Assembly (NCBI GenBank): GCA_044233745.1
Contig: JBIIJN010000009.1
Span: 1 to 53,390 of the forward strand
Direction of reading: 5' to 3'
From: UBA6165 sp044233745
GTDB taxonomy: Bacteria > Bacteroidota > Bacteroidia > Flavobacteriales_D > Crocinitomicaceae
Length of the DNA: 53,390 nucleotides
Shown here: one piece after another, positions 7,347 through 15,310 of the stretch
How positions within the stretch are numbered: the first letter of the stretch is position 1
Layout: every line of letters starts with the position of its first letter
The notes under the pieces: generated by a model
Databases searched by the model: none
Told to the model about the DNA's origin: nothing
What the model saw: the letters and a program-made list of their open reading frames with translations, nothing else
Made by a program: the position numbers and the translations under genes

Positions 7347-8453
7347 CTAATCGCAGTAAAAAGATTGAGGCACACCAACGGTTGAGGAATTGGCATCTAG
7401 CGGGTGGGAAGAACAGAAATTCAGCAATCCTGTATATTGACCTTCGCAAAGTTCACGCGTTGATCGCACATCCAAACTTCTAAAATTAGGGTTGATGCCA
7501 GGAGGTTGCACGAAATATTTGAACTGAGTAATCGTGTATCTTGAAGAAAACACACCAATGCCTCCTTCCAAATTGGTGTAAGATGGTTTGTTTTGTGCCA
7601 ACGAGGTGGAAGGTTGATTGGCTGCAATAAAATTGTCGAGCTCTTCAGCCCCAGCAACTAAAATCAGGCGAAAGTAAGTGTGTTCGCGCTTCACAATGGC
7701 ATTGTCTATAGGAATGTTGTTTTTTACAAGTTGGTAGAACAATTCACCATTGGCAGCCACAGTTACACTATTCAAAGACCCAGCATAAACATCGCCCAAA
7801 TTCCAAGTGAAAAATTTATCATACTCCACATCGTTCACATCTGTTTCACGGTAATGAAATTCCATTTTGAAGTTGAATCTCTTTGCATTTCCTTTGGTCC
7901 ACGTGAATGGCACTGCGCGATAATCATTTTGATTGCCTCTAAATAAATAACTCGATTGTGAAGATGGTGCTGTTATATTCACATCATGCATCAATTCTGT
8001 TTCACCAGTTACCAAAAATTCACCATCGTTGATGTTTACATCCAGCCTATATGTTGCTGTTGGCTGAAGACTTTGCGCAGGATTGTTCTGGAAAGTTGGC
8101 GTTGCAAAATAATACACCTTTTGTTCTGGAGCGAAAAACACACCGTTCTCATTTCTTCCATCAATAATGGTGTCGCGCAATTCCCATACACGCCCAACAT
8201 TGCCATTGGCTAAAATTTCTGTGATTGTGGCATCCACGTTTTCAAAATAGCTCGAATCTGGAACTTGCGCCATCTCCAAAGCATTGCCTCTGCCCAAAAA
8301 TGTTTTGTTGATTTTGATGAAATGCAAGGAATCTGATTGATCCAAAAGACCATAAATAACAGGTGTTACTTGATAGTCGCCAATCAAATCGATATCTGTT
8401 TTACAAGAAAACAAGGAAACGCCCAAAAGGACAGGTAAAAGGGTAAGACGCAT
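7347..8453 (-). CDS. DUF4249-type outer-membrane lipoprotein
   Basis: The preferred start at 8453 gives MRLTLLPVLLGVSLFSC, a compact signal peptide ending in a lipobox Cys, and a protein of 368 aa. An upstream in-frame ATG at 8501 would put 16 extra charged residues before the signal and is less likely. After the Cys come DIDL and VIYGLLD..DSLHFIKINKTFLG, the beginning typical of DUF4249 proteins, which are Bacteroidota surface lipoproteins often paired with TonB-dependent receptors. No receptor gene adjoins it here. The mature protein is rich in beta-type sequence without catalytic motifs. The TATCTTCG at about 8484-8477 (minus strand) is a one-mismatch -7 box. The molecular function of the family is unknown. 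Confidence 0.8.
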   Translation of the reverse strand: MRLTLLPVLLGVSLFSCKTDIDLIGDYQVTPVIYGLLDQSDSLHFIKINKTFLGRGNALEMAQVPDSSYFENVDATITEILANGNVGRVWELRDTIIDGRNENGVFFAPEQKVYYFATPTFQNNPAQSLQPTATYRLDVNINDGEFLVTGETELMHDVNITAPSSQSSYLFRGNQNDYRAVPFTWTKGNAKRFNFKMEFHYRETDVNDVEYDKFFTWNLGDVYAGSLNSVTVAANGELFYQLVKNNIPIDNAIVKREHTYFRLILVAGAEELDNFIAANQPSTSLAQNKPSYTNLEGGIGVFSSRYTITQFKYFVQPPGINPNFRSLDVRSTRELCEGQYTGLLNFCSSHPLDANSSTVGVPQSFYCD

Positions 8454-8560
8454 AAAACATGGTTTAATTAGAACATGCGAAGATAGCTTTTTTCTTTTCA
8501 TTGAAAGGGTTTATGAAGATTATTGAGCAAAAGGTGGCTTTTGGTGTGTGTGCGGTATTT

Positions 8561-8752
8561 GGCTGTTGCTTTTAGCTCGCTTCGCTTCTTGACTGCCGTG
8601 GCACGTTGGCTGTTGGCTTTTAGCTCGCTTCGCTTTGGATGTTGGTTCGCTTCGCTTTGGCTGTTGGTTCGCTTCGCTTTAGCTGTTGGCTAACTTACAA
8701 CCGCCAACCGCCAACCGCTAACCGCTAACCACTAACCGCTAACCTCCAACCA
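8561..8752. repeat. Simple repeat tract (GCTTCGCTT / AACCGCTAACC)
   Basis: The left half holds four to five imperfect copies of a GGCTGTTGGTTCGCTTCGCTTT-like unit (about 8561-8690). The right half is tandem AACCGCCAACCGCTAACC (8698-8752). The GTTGGC-rich left side and GCCAAC-rich right side are partly complementary and could fold back. Related tracts occur at 31929-31951 and 38678-38717. The 319 bp from 8502 to 8820 contain no gene. Confidence 0.75.
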
Positions 8753-8793
8753 CGAAATTCTCATTCAAGCAAGTTCGGATAACGTGAAAATAT

Positions 8794-8801
8794 TACTTTT
8801 G
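8794..8801 (+). promoter_or_regulatory. gcvH promoter -7 box
   Basis: TACTTTTG matches TAnnTTTG, 19 bp before the gcvH ATG. TTCG at 8774-8777 is a weak -33 candidate with a short spacer. Confidence 0.6.
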
Positions 8802-8820
8802 CAGCATTAAAAATTAAACC

Positions 8821-9198
8821 ATGAATATACCAGCAGAATTGAAGTATACCAAAGACCACGAGTGGATTAAAGTGGAAGGCAATGTAGCAACAGTGGGCAT
8901 CACAGATTTTGCTCAAGGCGAGTTGGGCGACATTGTATATGTTGAAGTTGAAACAACAGGAGAAAATTTAGACAAAGAGGAAGTGTTTGGAACAGTTGAA
9001 GCCGTGAAAACAGTTTCAGATTTGTTTATGCCTATAAGTGGTGAAGTGATTGAATTCAACGACGAATTGGAGTCGAACCCAGAAGCAGTAAACAACGATC
9101 CTTATGGCGCTGGCTGGATGATTAAAATCAATATCGCCGATGCTGCTGAATTGGATGACCTTTTGAGCGCCGAAGAATACGCGGCCTTGGTTTCTTAA
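8821..9198 (+). CDS. gcvH: Glycine cleavage system H protein
   Basis: A protein of 125 aa, the usual length. It carries the lipoyl arm that shuttles the aminomethyl group between the P, T and L proteins of the glycine cleavage system in the cytoplasm. The lipoylation site is K63 in GTVEAVKTVSDLF; the N-terminal TKDHEWIK and the following LGDIVYVE are characteristic. The start ATG follows a TACTTTTG promoter box. The downstream VanZ-like gene begins 9 bp after the stop and is probably cotranscribed. The other glycine cleavage genes are not in the window, as is common in Bacteroidota. Confidence 0.97.
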   Translation: MNIPAELKYTKDHEWIKVEGNVATVGITDFAQGELGDIVYVEVETTGENLDKEEVFGTVEAVKTVSDLFMPISGEVIEFNDELESNPEAVNNDPYGAGWMIKINIADAAELDDLLSAEEYAALVS

Positions 9199-9207
9199 TT
9201 TTTCGAC

Positions 9208-9549
9208 TTGAAACGCTTGCTGTTGTTGTTTTGGATCCTGTTCATAACAATATTCAGCCTGTATCCCTTCCAAAACAACGCCCATGTTGTGTGGTGGAGC
9301 CATACAGATAAAGTGGTTCATATCGTGATGTATTTGGTGTTAGCGCTGTTCATAATCAACGCGTTAACGCACAATGGTAAGCTTCTTATTGCGCTTATAC
9401 TCAGCGTATTATTTGGCATAGTTATTGAAGCATTACAAGAAGTTATGGGCTTAGGCCGACAGTTTTCAATTTTTGATATTCTGGCCAATTTTTTAGGCGC
9501 AAGTCTTGGTTTGACAGGTTATTATTTCATTAAAAATTGCAAGGATTAA
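9208..9549 (+). CDS. VanZ-like membrane protein
   Basis: A protein of 113 aa starting at TTG, 9 bp after gcvH; no ATG exists before the first membrane segment, which supports the TTG. Four hydrophobic segments are seen (about 2-19, 35-52, 58-76 and 85-105). HTDKVVHIVMYLVLALF and FGIVIEALQEVMGLGRQFSIFDILANFLGA are the conserved parts of the VanZ-like fold (PF04892). Small VanZ homologues next to gcvH are common in Bacteroidota and are not resistance determinants there. The function is unknown. Confidence 0.8.
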   Translation: MKRLLLLFWILFITIFSLYPFQNNAHVVWWSHTDKVVHIVMYLVLALFIINALTHNGKLLIALILSVLFGIVIEALQEVMGLGRQFSIFDILANFLGASLGLTGYYFIKNCKD

Positions 9550-9597
9550 GCACCATGATTCAAAATAGTAGTAAATTAGCATCGAAATTTTAGCCTT

Positions 9598-10278
9598 ATG
9601 GAAATTAAAAAGAACCCGCACGCTGATGCAGAAAGACAAAGAGGACCCTTCGTAATGTTGGGCTTGTTTGTTACAGCTGCCTTCGTGTTTATGGCATTTT
9701 CGTATCGTTCTGGCGACGGCGTAGTCGGCTCTGGATCTGATGACGGAAAGAACCGCGACGTCGAATTTGAAATTACTGAACTCGACGAACCACCACCACC
9801 AGAAGATACCCCTCCGCCACCGGAAACACCATCGCTTCCACCTCCACCCACTGATGATGTGCGCGAGGTAGAAGATGAAGATGATCAAACTCAAACTTCA
9901 CTTCCAGTGGATGTGCCTCCACCGCCAGTGAACCCAGGTCCAATAACCCCACCACCCGCTGAAGAAATCTTTGACGTCGTTGAAGAAGAACCAGCTTTCC
10001 CAGGCGGTGAGGAAAAGATGCAAGACTTCATCAAGAAGAATGTGAAGTATCCTGACATGTCTGTGCAAATGGGCGACCAAGGAAAAGTATATGTGCGTTT
10101 CGTTGTTGAAAAAGACGGAAGTATCACGAATGTTTCTGTCGCTCGTGGTGTGACACCAGAATTAGACAAAGAAGCGATGCGCGTAGTGAAAATGATGCCC
10201 AACTGGAGCCCAGGTAAGCAGCGCGCTCGACCCGTTAGAACCAATGTGGTTATTCCTATCGTATTTAAGTTAGGATAA
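9598..10278 (+). CDS. TonB-like energy transducer
   Basis: A protein of 226 aa. A short cytoplasmic N-terminus is followed by one membrane anchor (about 20-36) and then a proline-rich periplasmic spacer (62-115, repeated PPPPE and PPPP). The C-terminal TonB domain (about 135-226) has FPGGEEKMQDFIKKNVKYP, GKVYVRFVVEKDGSI and the closing PIVFKLG. It should transmit proton-motive force from an ExbB/ExbD motor to outer-membrane receptors, but no exbB/exbD genes are adjacent. The FPGGEE..M..F form is typical of the many Bacteroidota TonB paralogues. A strong terminator follows, so the transcript ends here. Confidence 0.9.
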   Translation: MEIKKNPHADAERQRGPFVMLGLFVTAAFVFMAFSYRSGDGVVGSGSDDGKNRDVEFEITELDEPPPPEDTPPPPETPSLPPPPTDDVREVEDEDDQTQTSLPVDVPPPPVNPGPITPPPAEEIFDVVEEEPAFPGGEEKMQDFIKKNVKYPDMSVQMGDQGKVYVRFVVEKDGSITNVSVARGVTPELDKEAMRVVKMMPNWSPGKQRARPVRTNVVIPIVFKLG

Positions 10279-10296
10279 TACACACAATAGATTTTC

Positions 10297-10332
10297 AAAA
10301 GCCCTTTCATTTCAATGGAAGGGCTTTTTTTT
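10297..10332 (+). terminator. Rho-independent terminator
   Basis: AAAAGCCCTT and AAGGGCTTTT form the stem, with CAT/ATG pairing inside around a TTCA loop, followed by a run of T. It lies 18 bp after the TonB-like stop codon. Confidence 0.85.
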
Positions 10333-10411
10333 GTGGTTTAACTGAATAATTGATGTTCTTCAAGCCTTAATTATTAAGTTCGCACACTTTTAGCTGCTTA
10401 ATAAATGCGAT

Positions 10412-11863
10412 ATGCTTTTTAATTCCATAGAATTCGCCATTTTCTTGCCTTTGGTTTTTGTGGTGTATTGGCTCTTGTCAAAACAGGCTCTTCGCATTCA
10501 AAACCTCTTTATATTGGTTGTGAGCTATGTTTTTTACGGCTGGTGGGATTGGCGTTTTCTCGGGCTTATTTTTGTAAGTTCATTGTTGGATTTTGTTCTT
10601 GCAAATGCCATGCATCACGAAAACAACCCTCAAAAAAGAAAAGGATTACTGTATTTGAGCCTTCTTTTCAATTTGAGTTTGCTGGGGTTCTTTAAATATT
10701 TCAATTTCTTTATTGATAATTTTATTCAAGCCTTCTCATTTTTTGGTGCTCAGCTCGAACCAACTTCATTGAATATAATTTTACCTGTTGGTATTAGTTT
10801 TTATACGTTTCAAACGCTGAGTTACTCCATCGATGTGTACCGCCGCAATTTGGAGCCAACAAAGGATATTGTTGCTTTTTTTGCTTTTGTTAGTTTTTTC
10901 CCACAATTGGTAGCGGGACCTATTGAAAGGGCATCTAATCTGTTACCTCAATTTTACAAAAAGCGAACCTTCGATTATGCCAAGGCCGTTGATGGGTTTA
11001 GGCAAATTTTGTGGGGACTTTTGAAGAAAATGCTCATTGCTGATAACGCAGCTATAATTGCCAACGATATTTTTAACAACAGCGCCGATTATTCGGGATT
11101 CACCTTATTGCTCGGAGCCATCTTTTTTGCTTTTCAGATTTATGGCGACTTTTCAGGGTATTCGGATATTGCAATTGGTGCTTCACGCCTATTTGGACTT
11201 GACTTGAAGAAAAACTTTTCCTTCCCCTATTTTTCTCGAGATATCGCTGAATTTTGGAGGCGTTGGCACATTTCTCTATCTACTTGGTTTAGAGATTACT
11301 TGTATATTCCTTTGGGAGGAAGCCAAGTTTCCCTAGCGAAAAAAATCCGCAATACTTTTATCATATTTTTGGTCAGTGGATTTTGGCATGGCGCCAATTG
11401 GACTTTTGTTGTTTGGGGTGGATTAAACGCCCTTTATTTCTTGCCCCTTTTGCTGCGCAACAAGAACAGAAACAACATGCACGTAGTGGCCTTGGATCGC
11501 TTATATGCCAGTCCTAAGGAAATTTTGCAAATTACAAGTACATTTTTGTTAACTGTGCTCGCTTGGGTTTATTTCCGTGCAGACACCATCGGTCAAGCCA
11601 ACGCATATATATACAATCTGTGTGCAGGAATTCTCTCACATCCAAAAGAGATTTTATATTTCTGGAGACCCTATGTTTGGGAAATTTTCATGTTGATGTC
11701 TTTTATCGCAGTAGAATGGTTGGGCAGAAATAACGAATATGCATTAGAAAAACTGGGGCTCAAATGGCCCCGACCGCTGCGATGGGCATTTTATCTTGTA
11801 CTCGTTTTGATTATATACAATTTCAAAGGAGCACAACAAGAATTTATTTACTTTGATTTTTAG
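10412..11863 (+). CDS. MBOAT family O-acyltransferase (AlgI/DltB-like)
   Basis: A polytopic membrane protein of 483 aa. It begins MLFNSIEFAIFLPLVF, the standard start of the AlgI-type group, and has VAGPIERASNLLPQF (about 167-181), EFWRRWHISLSTWFRDYLY (about 280-298) and SGFWHGANW with the presumed catalytic His at 326. These enzymes pass acyl groups from the cytoplasm across the inner membrane to extracytoplasmic polymers. The next gene starts 6 bp later and encodes a membrane-anchored SGNH-like protein, the usual partner that completes transfer to the final acceptor. The acceptor here is not known; the polysaccharide locus that starts about 0.9 kb downstream is one candidate. Confidence 0.93.
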   Translation: MLFNSIEFAIFLPLVFVVYWLLSKQALRIQNLFILVVSYVFYGWWDWRFLGLIFVSSLLDFVLANAMHHENNPQKRKGLLYLSLLFNLSLLGFFKYFNFFIDNFIQAFSFFGAQLEPTSLNIILPVGISFYTFQTLSYSIDVYRRNLEPTKDIVAFFAFVSFFPQLVAGPIERASNLLPQFYKKRTFDYAKAVDGFRQILWGLLKKMLIADNAAIIANDIFNNSADYSGFTLLLGAIFFAFQIYGDFSGYSDIAIGASRLFGLDLKKNFSFPYFSRDIAEFWRRWHISLSTWFRDYLYIPLGGSQVSLAKKIRNTFIIFLVSGFWHGANWTFVVWGGLNALYFLPLLLRNKNRNNMHVVALDRLYASPKEILQITSTFLLTVLAWVYFRADTIGQANAYIYNLCAGILSHPKEILYFWRPYVWEIFMLMSFIAVEWLGRNNEYALEKLGLKWPRPLRWAFYLVLVLIIYNFKGAQQEFIYFDF

Positions 11864-11868
11864 AAACT

Positions 11869-12702
11869 ATGAGACAATTCATTGGTAAAGTGTTGTTTTT
11901 CTGTGTTTTGGCTTTGATTGTTGTTGAAGTTTATCCGCTATATTTATTATTCACTGAGAAGTATAAAACGCAAGTTGATGGCAAGGAAACCTATGTTTCT
12001 ATTGAAAAAAGCAAGAAAAAATTCAAAAGCAAAAAGGTAATTCTGGGTGATAGCGTGGCGCGACAAATGTTTAGCAATTTGACTTTCAATGACAGCATCA
12101 ACTCTTTGGCCTGTAATCAAGCAATAAGTGTGGCAGGGCAGTATATATTACTACAAAATTATTTGGATGCAGGAAACCGACCCGAACAAGTAATGATGTT
12201 TTACAGCCCCTTTAGTTTCGGTAATAATTTGGATCAGGTCTATACCTACCATCATTTTGTAAAGCCTTTTTATCGAGATTATCAAGAATATTTTAGCCCC
12301 TTGGTTCTTGAACAAATTCAAAAAATCCCCTATATCGGTTTTCATCGCATACCGAATATTCTAACCAGCAATTGGGCTCCTGTATACGGCATTGAAGAAT
12401 ATAAGGAGCCATTATCAGTTTCCCAAGTGTCTGTAAGTTATTTGCAAAAAATCGATTCACTATCGCAGCGTTACGAATTCACTTTCACATTACATCCTGT
12501 GCCAACAAAAAACAGCTTTCAAACATTGGTCAACGCGTTTGATAAAAAGGCCATTGAGGAAAATAATTTGAATCACTTGTTTGAGGGTTATTTCCAAGAA
12601 TTTGTGTTTGTTGATGACTCAAAATTCAAAGATAAAACCCACCTCAAAAATCCGGAAGAATACACGGAGCTTTTGTTGAAACGTTACTTTTCAAATCCTT
12701 GA
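11869..12702 (+). CDS. SGNH/DltD-like partner of the MBOAT acyltransferase
   Basis: A protein of 277 aa. It has a single N-terminal hydrophobic anchor (about 5-30) and a periplasmic part. VILGDSVARQ near residue 58 is a GDS-type block I with the candidate nucleophile Ser, and DKTHLKNPEEY near 252-262 supplies the D..H pair expected in block V of SGNH hydrolase/acyltransferases. I infer an extracytoplasmic acyl-transfer role with the MBOAT protein encoded 6 bp upstream, as for DltD/DltB or AlgX/AlgI pairs. Overall similarity to a named family is not obvious by eye. Confidence 0.7.
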   Translation: MRQFIGKVLFFCVLALIVVEVYPLYLLFTEKYKTQVDGKETYVSIEKSKKKFKSKKVILGDSVARQMFSNLTFNDSINSLACNQAISVAGQYILLQNYLDAGNRPEQVMMFYSPFSFGNNLDQVYTYHHFVKPFYRDYQEYFSPLVLEQIQKIPYIGFHRIPNILTSNWAPVYGIEEYKEPLSVSQVSVSYLQKIDSLSQRYEFTFTLHPVPTKNSFQTLVNAFDKKAIEENNLNHLFEGYFQEFVFVDDSKFKDKTHLKNPEEYTELLLKRYFSNP

Positions 12703-12720
12703 AATGTAAAATCGAGTAGT

Positions 12721-12754
12721 TTTTTTGCTCATTCTCAAAAATATTCTACTTTTG
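12721..12754 (+). promoter_or_regulatory. Promoter of the polysaccharide locus
   Basis: TTTTTTG (12721-12727), a 19-bp spacer and TACTTTTG (12747-12754) make a full-consensus Bacteroidota promoter. It drives the regulator/upxY head of the locus and starts 18 bp after the previous stop codon. Confidence 0.8.
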
Positions 12755-12778
12755 CCCTGTGACTGACCTGGCGAAGCT

Positions 12779-13333
12779 GTGCCCAGTTGCGAAAAAACCA
12801 CCACCATTTTGTTAGAAACACTCATCACATCTAAGACGCGAATTCGGATTCTGCTCAAGTTTTTCTTGAACCCAGAGACCAAAACTCACTTGCGTGCATT
12901 GGCCACGGAGCTCAACGAGTCTTCGAATGCGGTGCGAGTGGAATTGAATCGCCTCACCGAAGCTGGCATGTTATCTAGCGTTAAAGAAGGCAACAAATTG
13001 CTCTATCGGGTGAATGAGCTGCATCCGTTGTATGAACCCATCAATACGATGATCAAACAATACGTGGGTGTCGATGAAATTATTTCGAATGTTATCAAAG
13101 GCTTAGGCAAAATTGAAAAACTGTATTTGACTGGTTCGCTGGCCAAAGGTTTATCTACAGACATCATCGACATTGTTTTGGTAGGCGATTTGAACCAAGA
13201 ATATTTGTTGAGCAAAATCGCGAAAATAGAACAAGGTATTGGCAAAAAAATACGCTACATCGTATATAGCACTGCCGAAGCCCAAAAGAAAAATTTCAAT
13301 TCGTCGGAATATTTAATGATTTATGCGCCCTAA
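12779..13333 (+). CDS. Winged-helix regulator fused to nucleotidyltransferase-like domain
   Basis: A protein of 184 aa from a GTG; a TTG ten codons on (12809, before LETLITSKTRIRIL) is an equally plausible start. Residues about 12-85 form an ArsR/MarR-like winged helix (KTRIRILLKFFLNP, LRALATELNESSNAVRVELNRLTEAGML, LYRVNELHP). Residues about 108-160 resemble a nucleotidyltransferase-like core with a degenerate active site (YLTGSLAKG, then DIIDIVLVG). Genes of this design sit just before upxY at the head of Bacteroidota polysaccharide loci. The stop overlaps the first upxY start (TAATGATG), which suggests coupling. I infer that it controls expression of the locus. A second, tiny copy of its 3' end (SEYLLIYAP) lies before the second upxY. 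Confidence 0.8.
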   Translation: MPSCEKTTTILLETLITSKTRIRILLKFFLNPETKTHLRALATELNESSNAVRVELNRLTEAGMLSSVKEGNKLLYRVNELHPLYEPINTMIKQYVGVDEIISNVIKGLGKIEKLYLTGSLAKGLSTDIIDIVLVGDLNQEYLLSKIAKIEQGIGKKIRYIVYSTAEAQKKNFNSSEYLMIYAP

Positions 13334-13791
13334 TGATGCAGAAGAATTGGTTGGCCATATACACCAAGTCGCGCGCCGAGAAAAAAGTGGAAGAGCGCCT
13401 GTTGAAGAACGGTTTTGAAGCCTATTGTCCGACCTACACCACGCTAAAACAATGGAGCGACCGCAAAAAGAAGGTTGAATTGCCGCTGATTCCATCCTAC
13501 GTTTTTGTACATGTGGATGAACGCGAGCGCAACCAAGTGCTGCAAGACCCAGGCGCCATGAATTTCATTTTTTGGCAAGGCAAACCCGCGGTCATTCGCC
13601 AAGAAGAAATTGAAGCCCTGAAAAGCACCATGTCTGATGTAGAAATTCCAGAGGCACAGGTGGGCGAACATCTCCTAGTGGAACACGGCGCTTTTAAGGG
13701 ACAAGAAGGAAAAATAAAACACATTTCAGGCAACAGCGTAGTGCTGGTTTTAGAGAGTTTAAATATGACGATAAGGTTGAAGAGGAATTAG
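13333..13791 (+). CDS. UpxY family transcription antiterminator (NusG paralogue), copy 1
   Basis: A protein of 152 aa. An N-terminal NGN domain (NWLAIYTKSRAEKKVEERL, FEAYCPTYTTLKQWSDR, PLIPSYVFVHV) is followed by a C-terminal KOW motif (HGAFKGQEGKIKHI). UpxY proteins are locus-specific NusG paralogues that let RNA polymerase read through long capsule or O-antigen operons. Its position right after the promoter and regulator of a roughly 24-kb glycan operon fits that. It is a near-perfect duplicate of the gene at 15340: 328 bp (13325-13652) are identical, and the products differ by one Leu/Ile change and one extra C-terminal Asn. Confidence 0.93.
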   Translation: MMQKNWLAIYTKSRAEKKVEERLLKNGFEAYCPTYTTLKQWSDRKKKVELPLIPSYVFVHVDERERNQVLQDPGAMNFIFWQGKPAVIRQEEIEALKSTMSDVEIPEAQVGEHLLVEHGAFKGQEGKIKHISGNSVVLVLESLNMTIRLKRN

Positions 13792-13793
13792 GC

Positions 13794-15254
13794 ATGAATG
13801 CTGAATTTGTACATAGTTTAATTAAGCAAGGAGAAGGCATCAGCGTTGAATTTAAATCGGCGCAATCGGCAATTCCTAAAAACTTGTTTGAAACGGTTTG
13901 TGCATTCTTGAATAGGGTGGGCGGAAATATTCTTCTCGGTGTTGAGGATGACGGAACCATTGTTGGAATAGACCAGAAACACGTCGATAAATTGAAAAAA
14001 GAATTGACCAATGCGCTCAATAATCCTCAATTAATAAATCCCCCTATTTATATTCAGCCAAACGAAATCGTTGTCGAAAATAAAACCATTCTGCACCTTT
14101 CCATTTTTGAAAGTTCACAAGTGCACAACACACGCGGTTTGATTTTCGACCGTAACCACGAAGGCGATTATAATATTACCACAAACACCAATTTAGTAGC
14201 AAATCTCTTTATTAGAAAGCAAAGCTCTTTCACGGAAAACAAAATTTATCCATTTGCTACGATTAATGAATTGCGTCCTGAAATCATTCAAAAAGCACGT
14301 CAAATGGCGGTCAATCGTCAACCAGGGCATCCTTGGGAAAGCATGACCGACATGCAACTGTTGCAAAGCGTACAATTGTATCAAAAAGACTATGCAAGCG
14401 GTCAAGAAGGATTGACTTTGGCGGCTATTTTGCTTTTTGGTCGCGATGAGGTTATTCTATCGGTGCTTCCTTTTCACAAAACTGATGCTATATGCAGAAT
14501 TGTAAACAAAGACAGGTATGATGACCGCGATGATGTTCGAACGAACCTGATAGAGAGCTATGATCGACTGATGCGTTTTGTTGAAAATCACATTCCAGAT
14601 AAGTTTGTTTTGAAAGACGATATTCGCATCAACGTGCGCAATTTAATCTTTCGAGAAGTGATTGCTAACACCTTGATTCATAGGGAATATACCAATCCAT
14701 TCCCAGCAAAGTTGATTATTGAAGCAGGTATGGTCCACACTGAAAATGCTAATAAAGCACATGGTATGGAGCAGTTGACGCCACAACGTTTTACGCCTTA
14801 CCCCAAAAACCCAGTTATAGCTAGAGTTTTTAAAGAAATTGGCAGGGCTGATGAACTTGGTTCAGGCGTTCGTAATATTTTTGAGTACTATAAATTCTAT
14901 AGTGAACAAAAACCACGACTCGAAGAAAACGACGTGTTTAACTGTTTTGTTTACACGGATAAAATTGAAGAAAACCGAAATGTCGTAGAAAATGTCGTAG
15001 AAAATGTCGTAGAAAATGTCGTAGAAAATGTCGTAGAAAATGTCGTAGAAAATGTCGTAGAAAAAGATGTTGTGTCAAGACATGAAGCTATAATAAAACT
15101 GATTAAAGAAGATCCAAAGACCTCAGCGACAAGCATTGCTGAAAAGTTCAATGTAACACAAAGAACTGCACAACGCGACATTGAAGACCTAAAAAAGGCA
15201 GGCAAAATTTTGCGAATCGGCCCAGCAAAAGGGGGGTATTGGAAAATCTTATAA
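13794..15254 (+). CDS. AlbA_2/HATPase_c_4 regulator with C-terminal HTH
   Basis: A protein of 486 aa. The N-terminal AlbA_2 (Schlafen-type) DNA-binding domain shows EGISVEFKSA, ETVCAFLNRVGGNILLGVEDDG. The middle RecG-like ATP-binding region (HATPase_c_4) has REVIANTLIHREYTNP (about 290-305) and ELGSGVRNIFEYYK. A linker of seven NVVE repeats follows, and the end is a helix-turn-helix of DeoR type (SATSIAEKFNVTQRTAQRDIEDLKKAG). Proteins of this build are usually annotated as putative transcriptional regulators; the target is unknown. The gene begins 3 bp after upxY copy 1 and is followed by a remnant of the winged-helix gene and upxY copy 2, so it appears to be an insertion within the head of the polysaccharide locus. 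Confidence 0.85.
   Translation: MNAEFVHSLIKQGEGISVEFKSAQSAIPKNLFETVCAFLNRVGGNILLGVEDDGTIVGIDQKHVDKLKKELTNALNNPQLINPPIYIQPNEIVVENKTILHLSIFESSQVHNTRGLIFDRNHEGDYNITTNTNLVANLFIRKQSSFTENKIYPFATINELRPEIIQKARQMAVNRQPGHPWESMTDMQLLQSVQLYQKDYASGQEGLTLAAILLFGRDEVILSVLPFHKTDAICRIVNKDRYDDRDDVRTNLIESYDRLMRFVENHIPDKFVLKDDIRINVRNLIFREVIANTLIHREYTNPFPAKLIIEAGMVHTENANKAHGMEQLTPQRFTPYPKNPVIARVFKEIGRADELGSGVRNIFEYYKFYSEQKPRLEENDVFNCFVYTDKIEENRNVVENVVENVVENVVENVVENVVENVVEKDVVSRHEAIIKLIKEDPKTSATSIAEKFNVTQRTAQRDIEDLKKAGKILRIGPAKGGYWKIL
14979..15062 (+). repeat. Seven perfect 12-bp tandem repeats inside the AlbA_2 gene
   Basis: The unit AATGTCGTAGAA is repeated seven times without a mismatch and encodes (NVVE)7 in the linker before the helix-turn-helix. 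As the unit is a multiple of three, changes in copy number would alter linker length and keep the frame. Confidence 0.95.
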
Positions 15255-15310
15255 AGAATAATGCGCATTTATAAAAATTTGAGCGTGACTAAACAACTAA
15301 ACTCAGGGGT

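Noticed and set aside
9208..9549. Teicoplanin-resistance VanZ
   Set aside because: Only the VanZ-like fold is shared; there is no van cluster and the gene sits behind gcvH.
14979..15062. CRISPR-like array
   Set aside because: The repeats are contiguous 12-bp units inside a coding frame, with no spacers.
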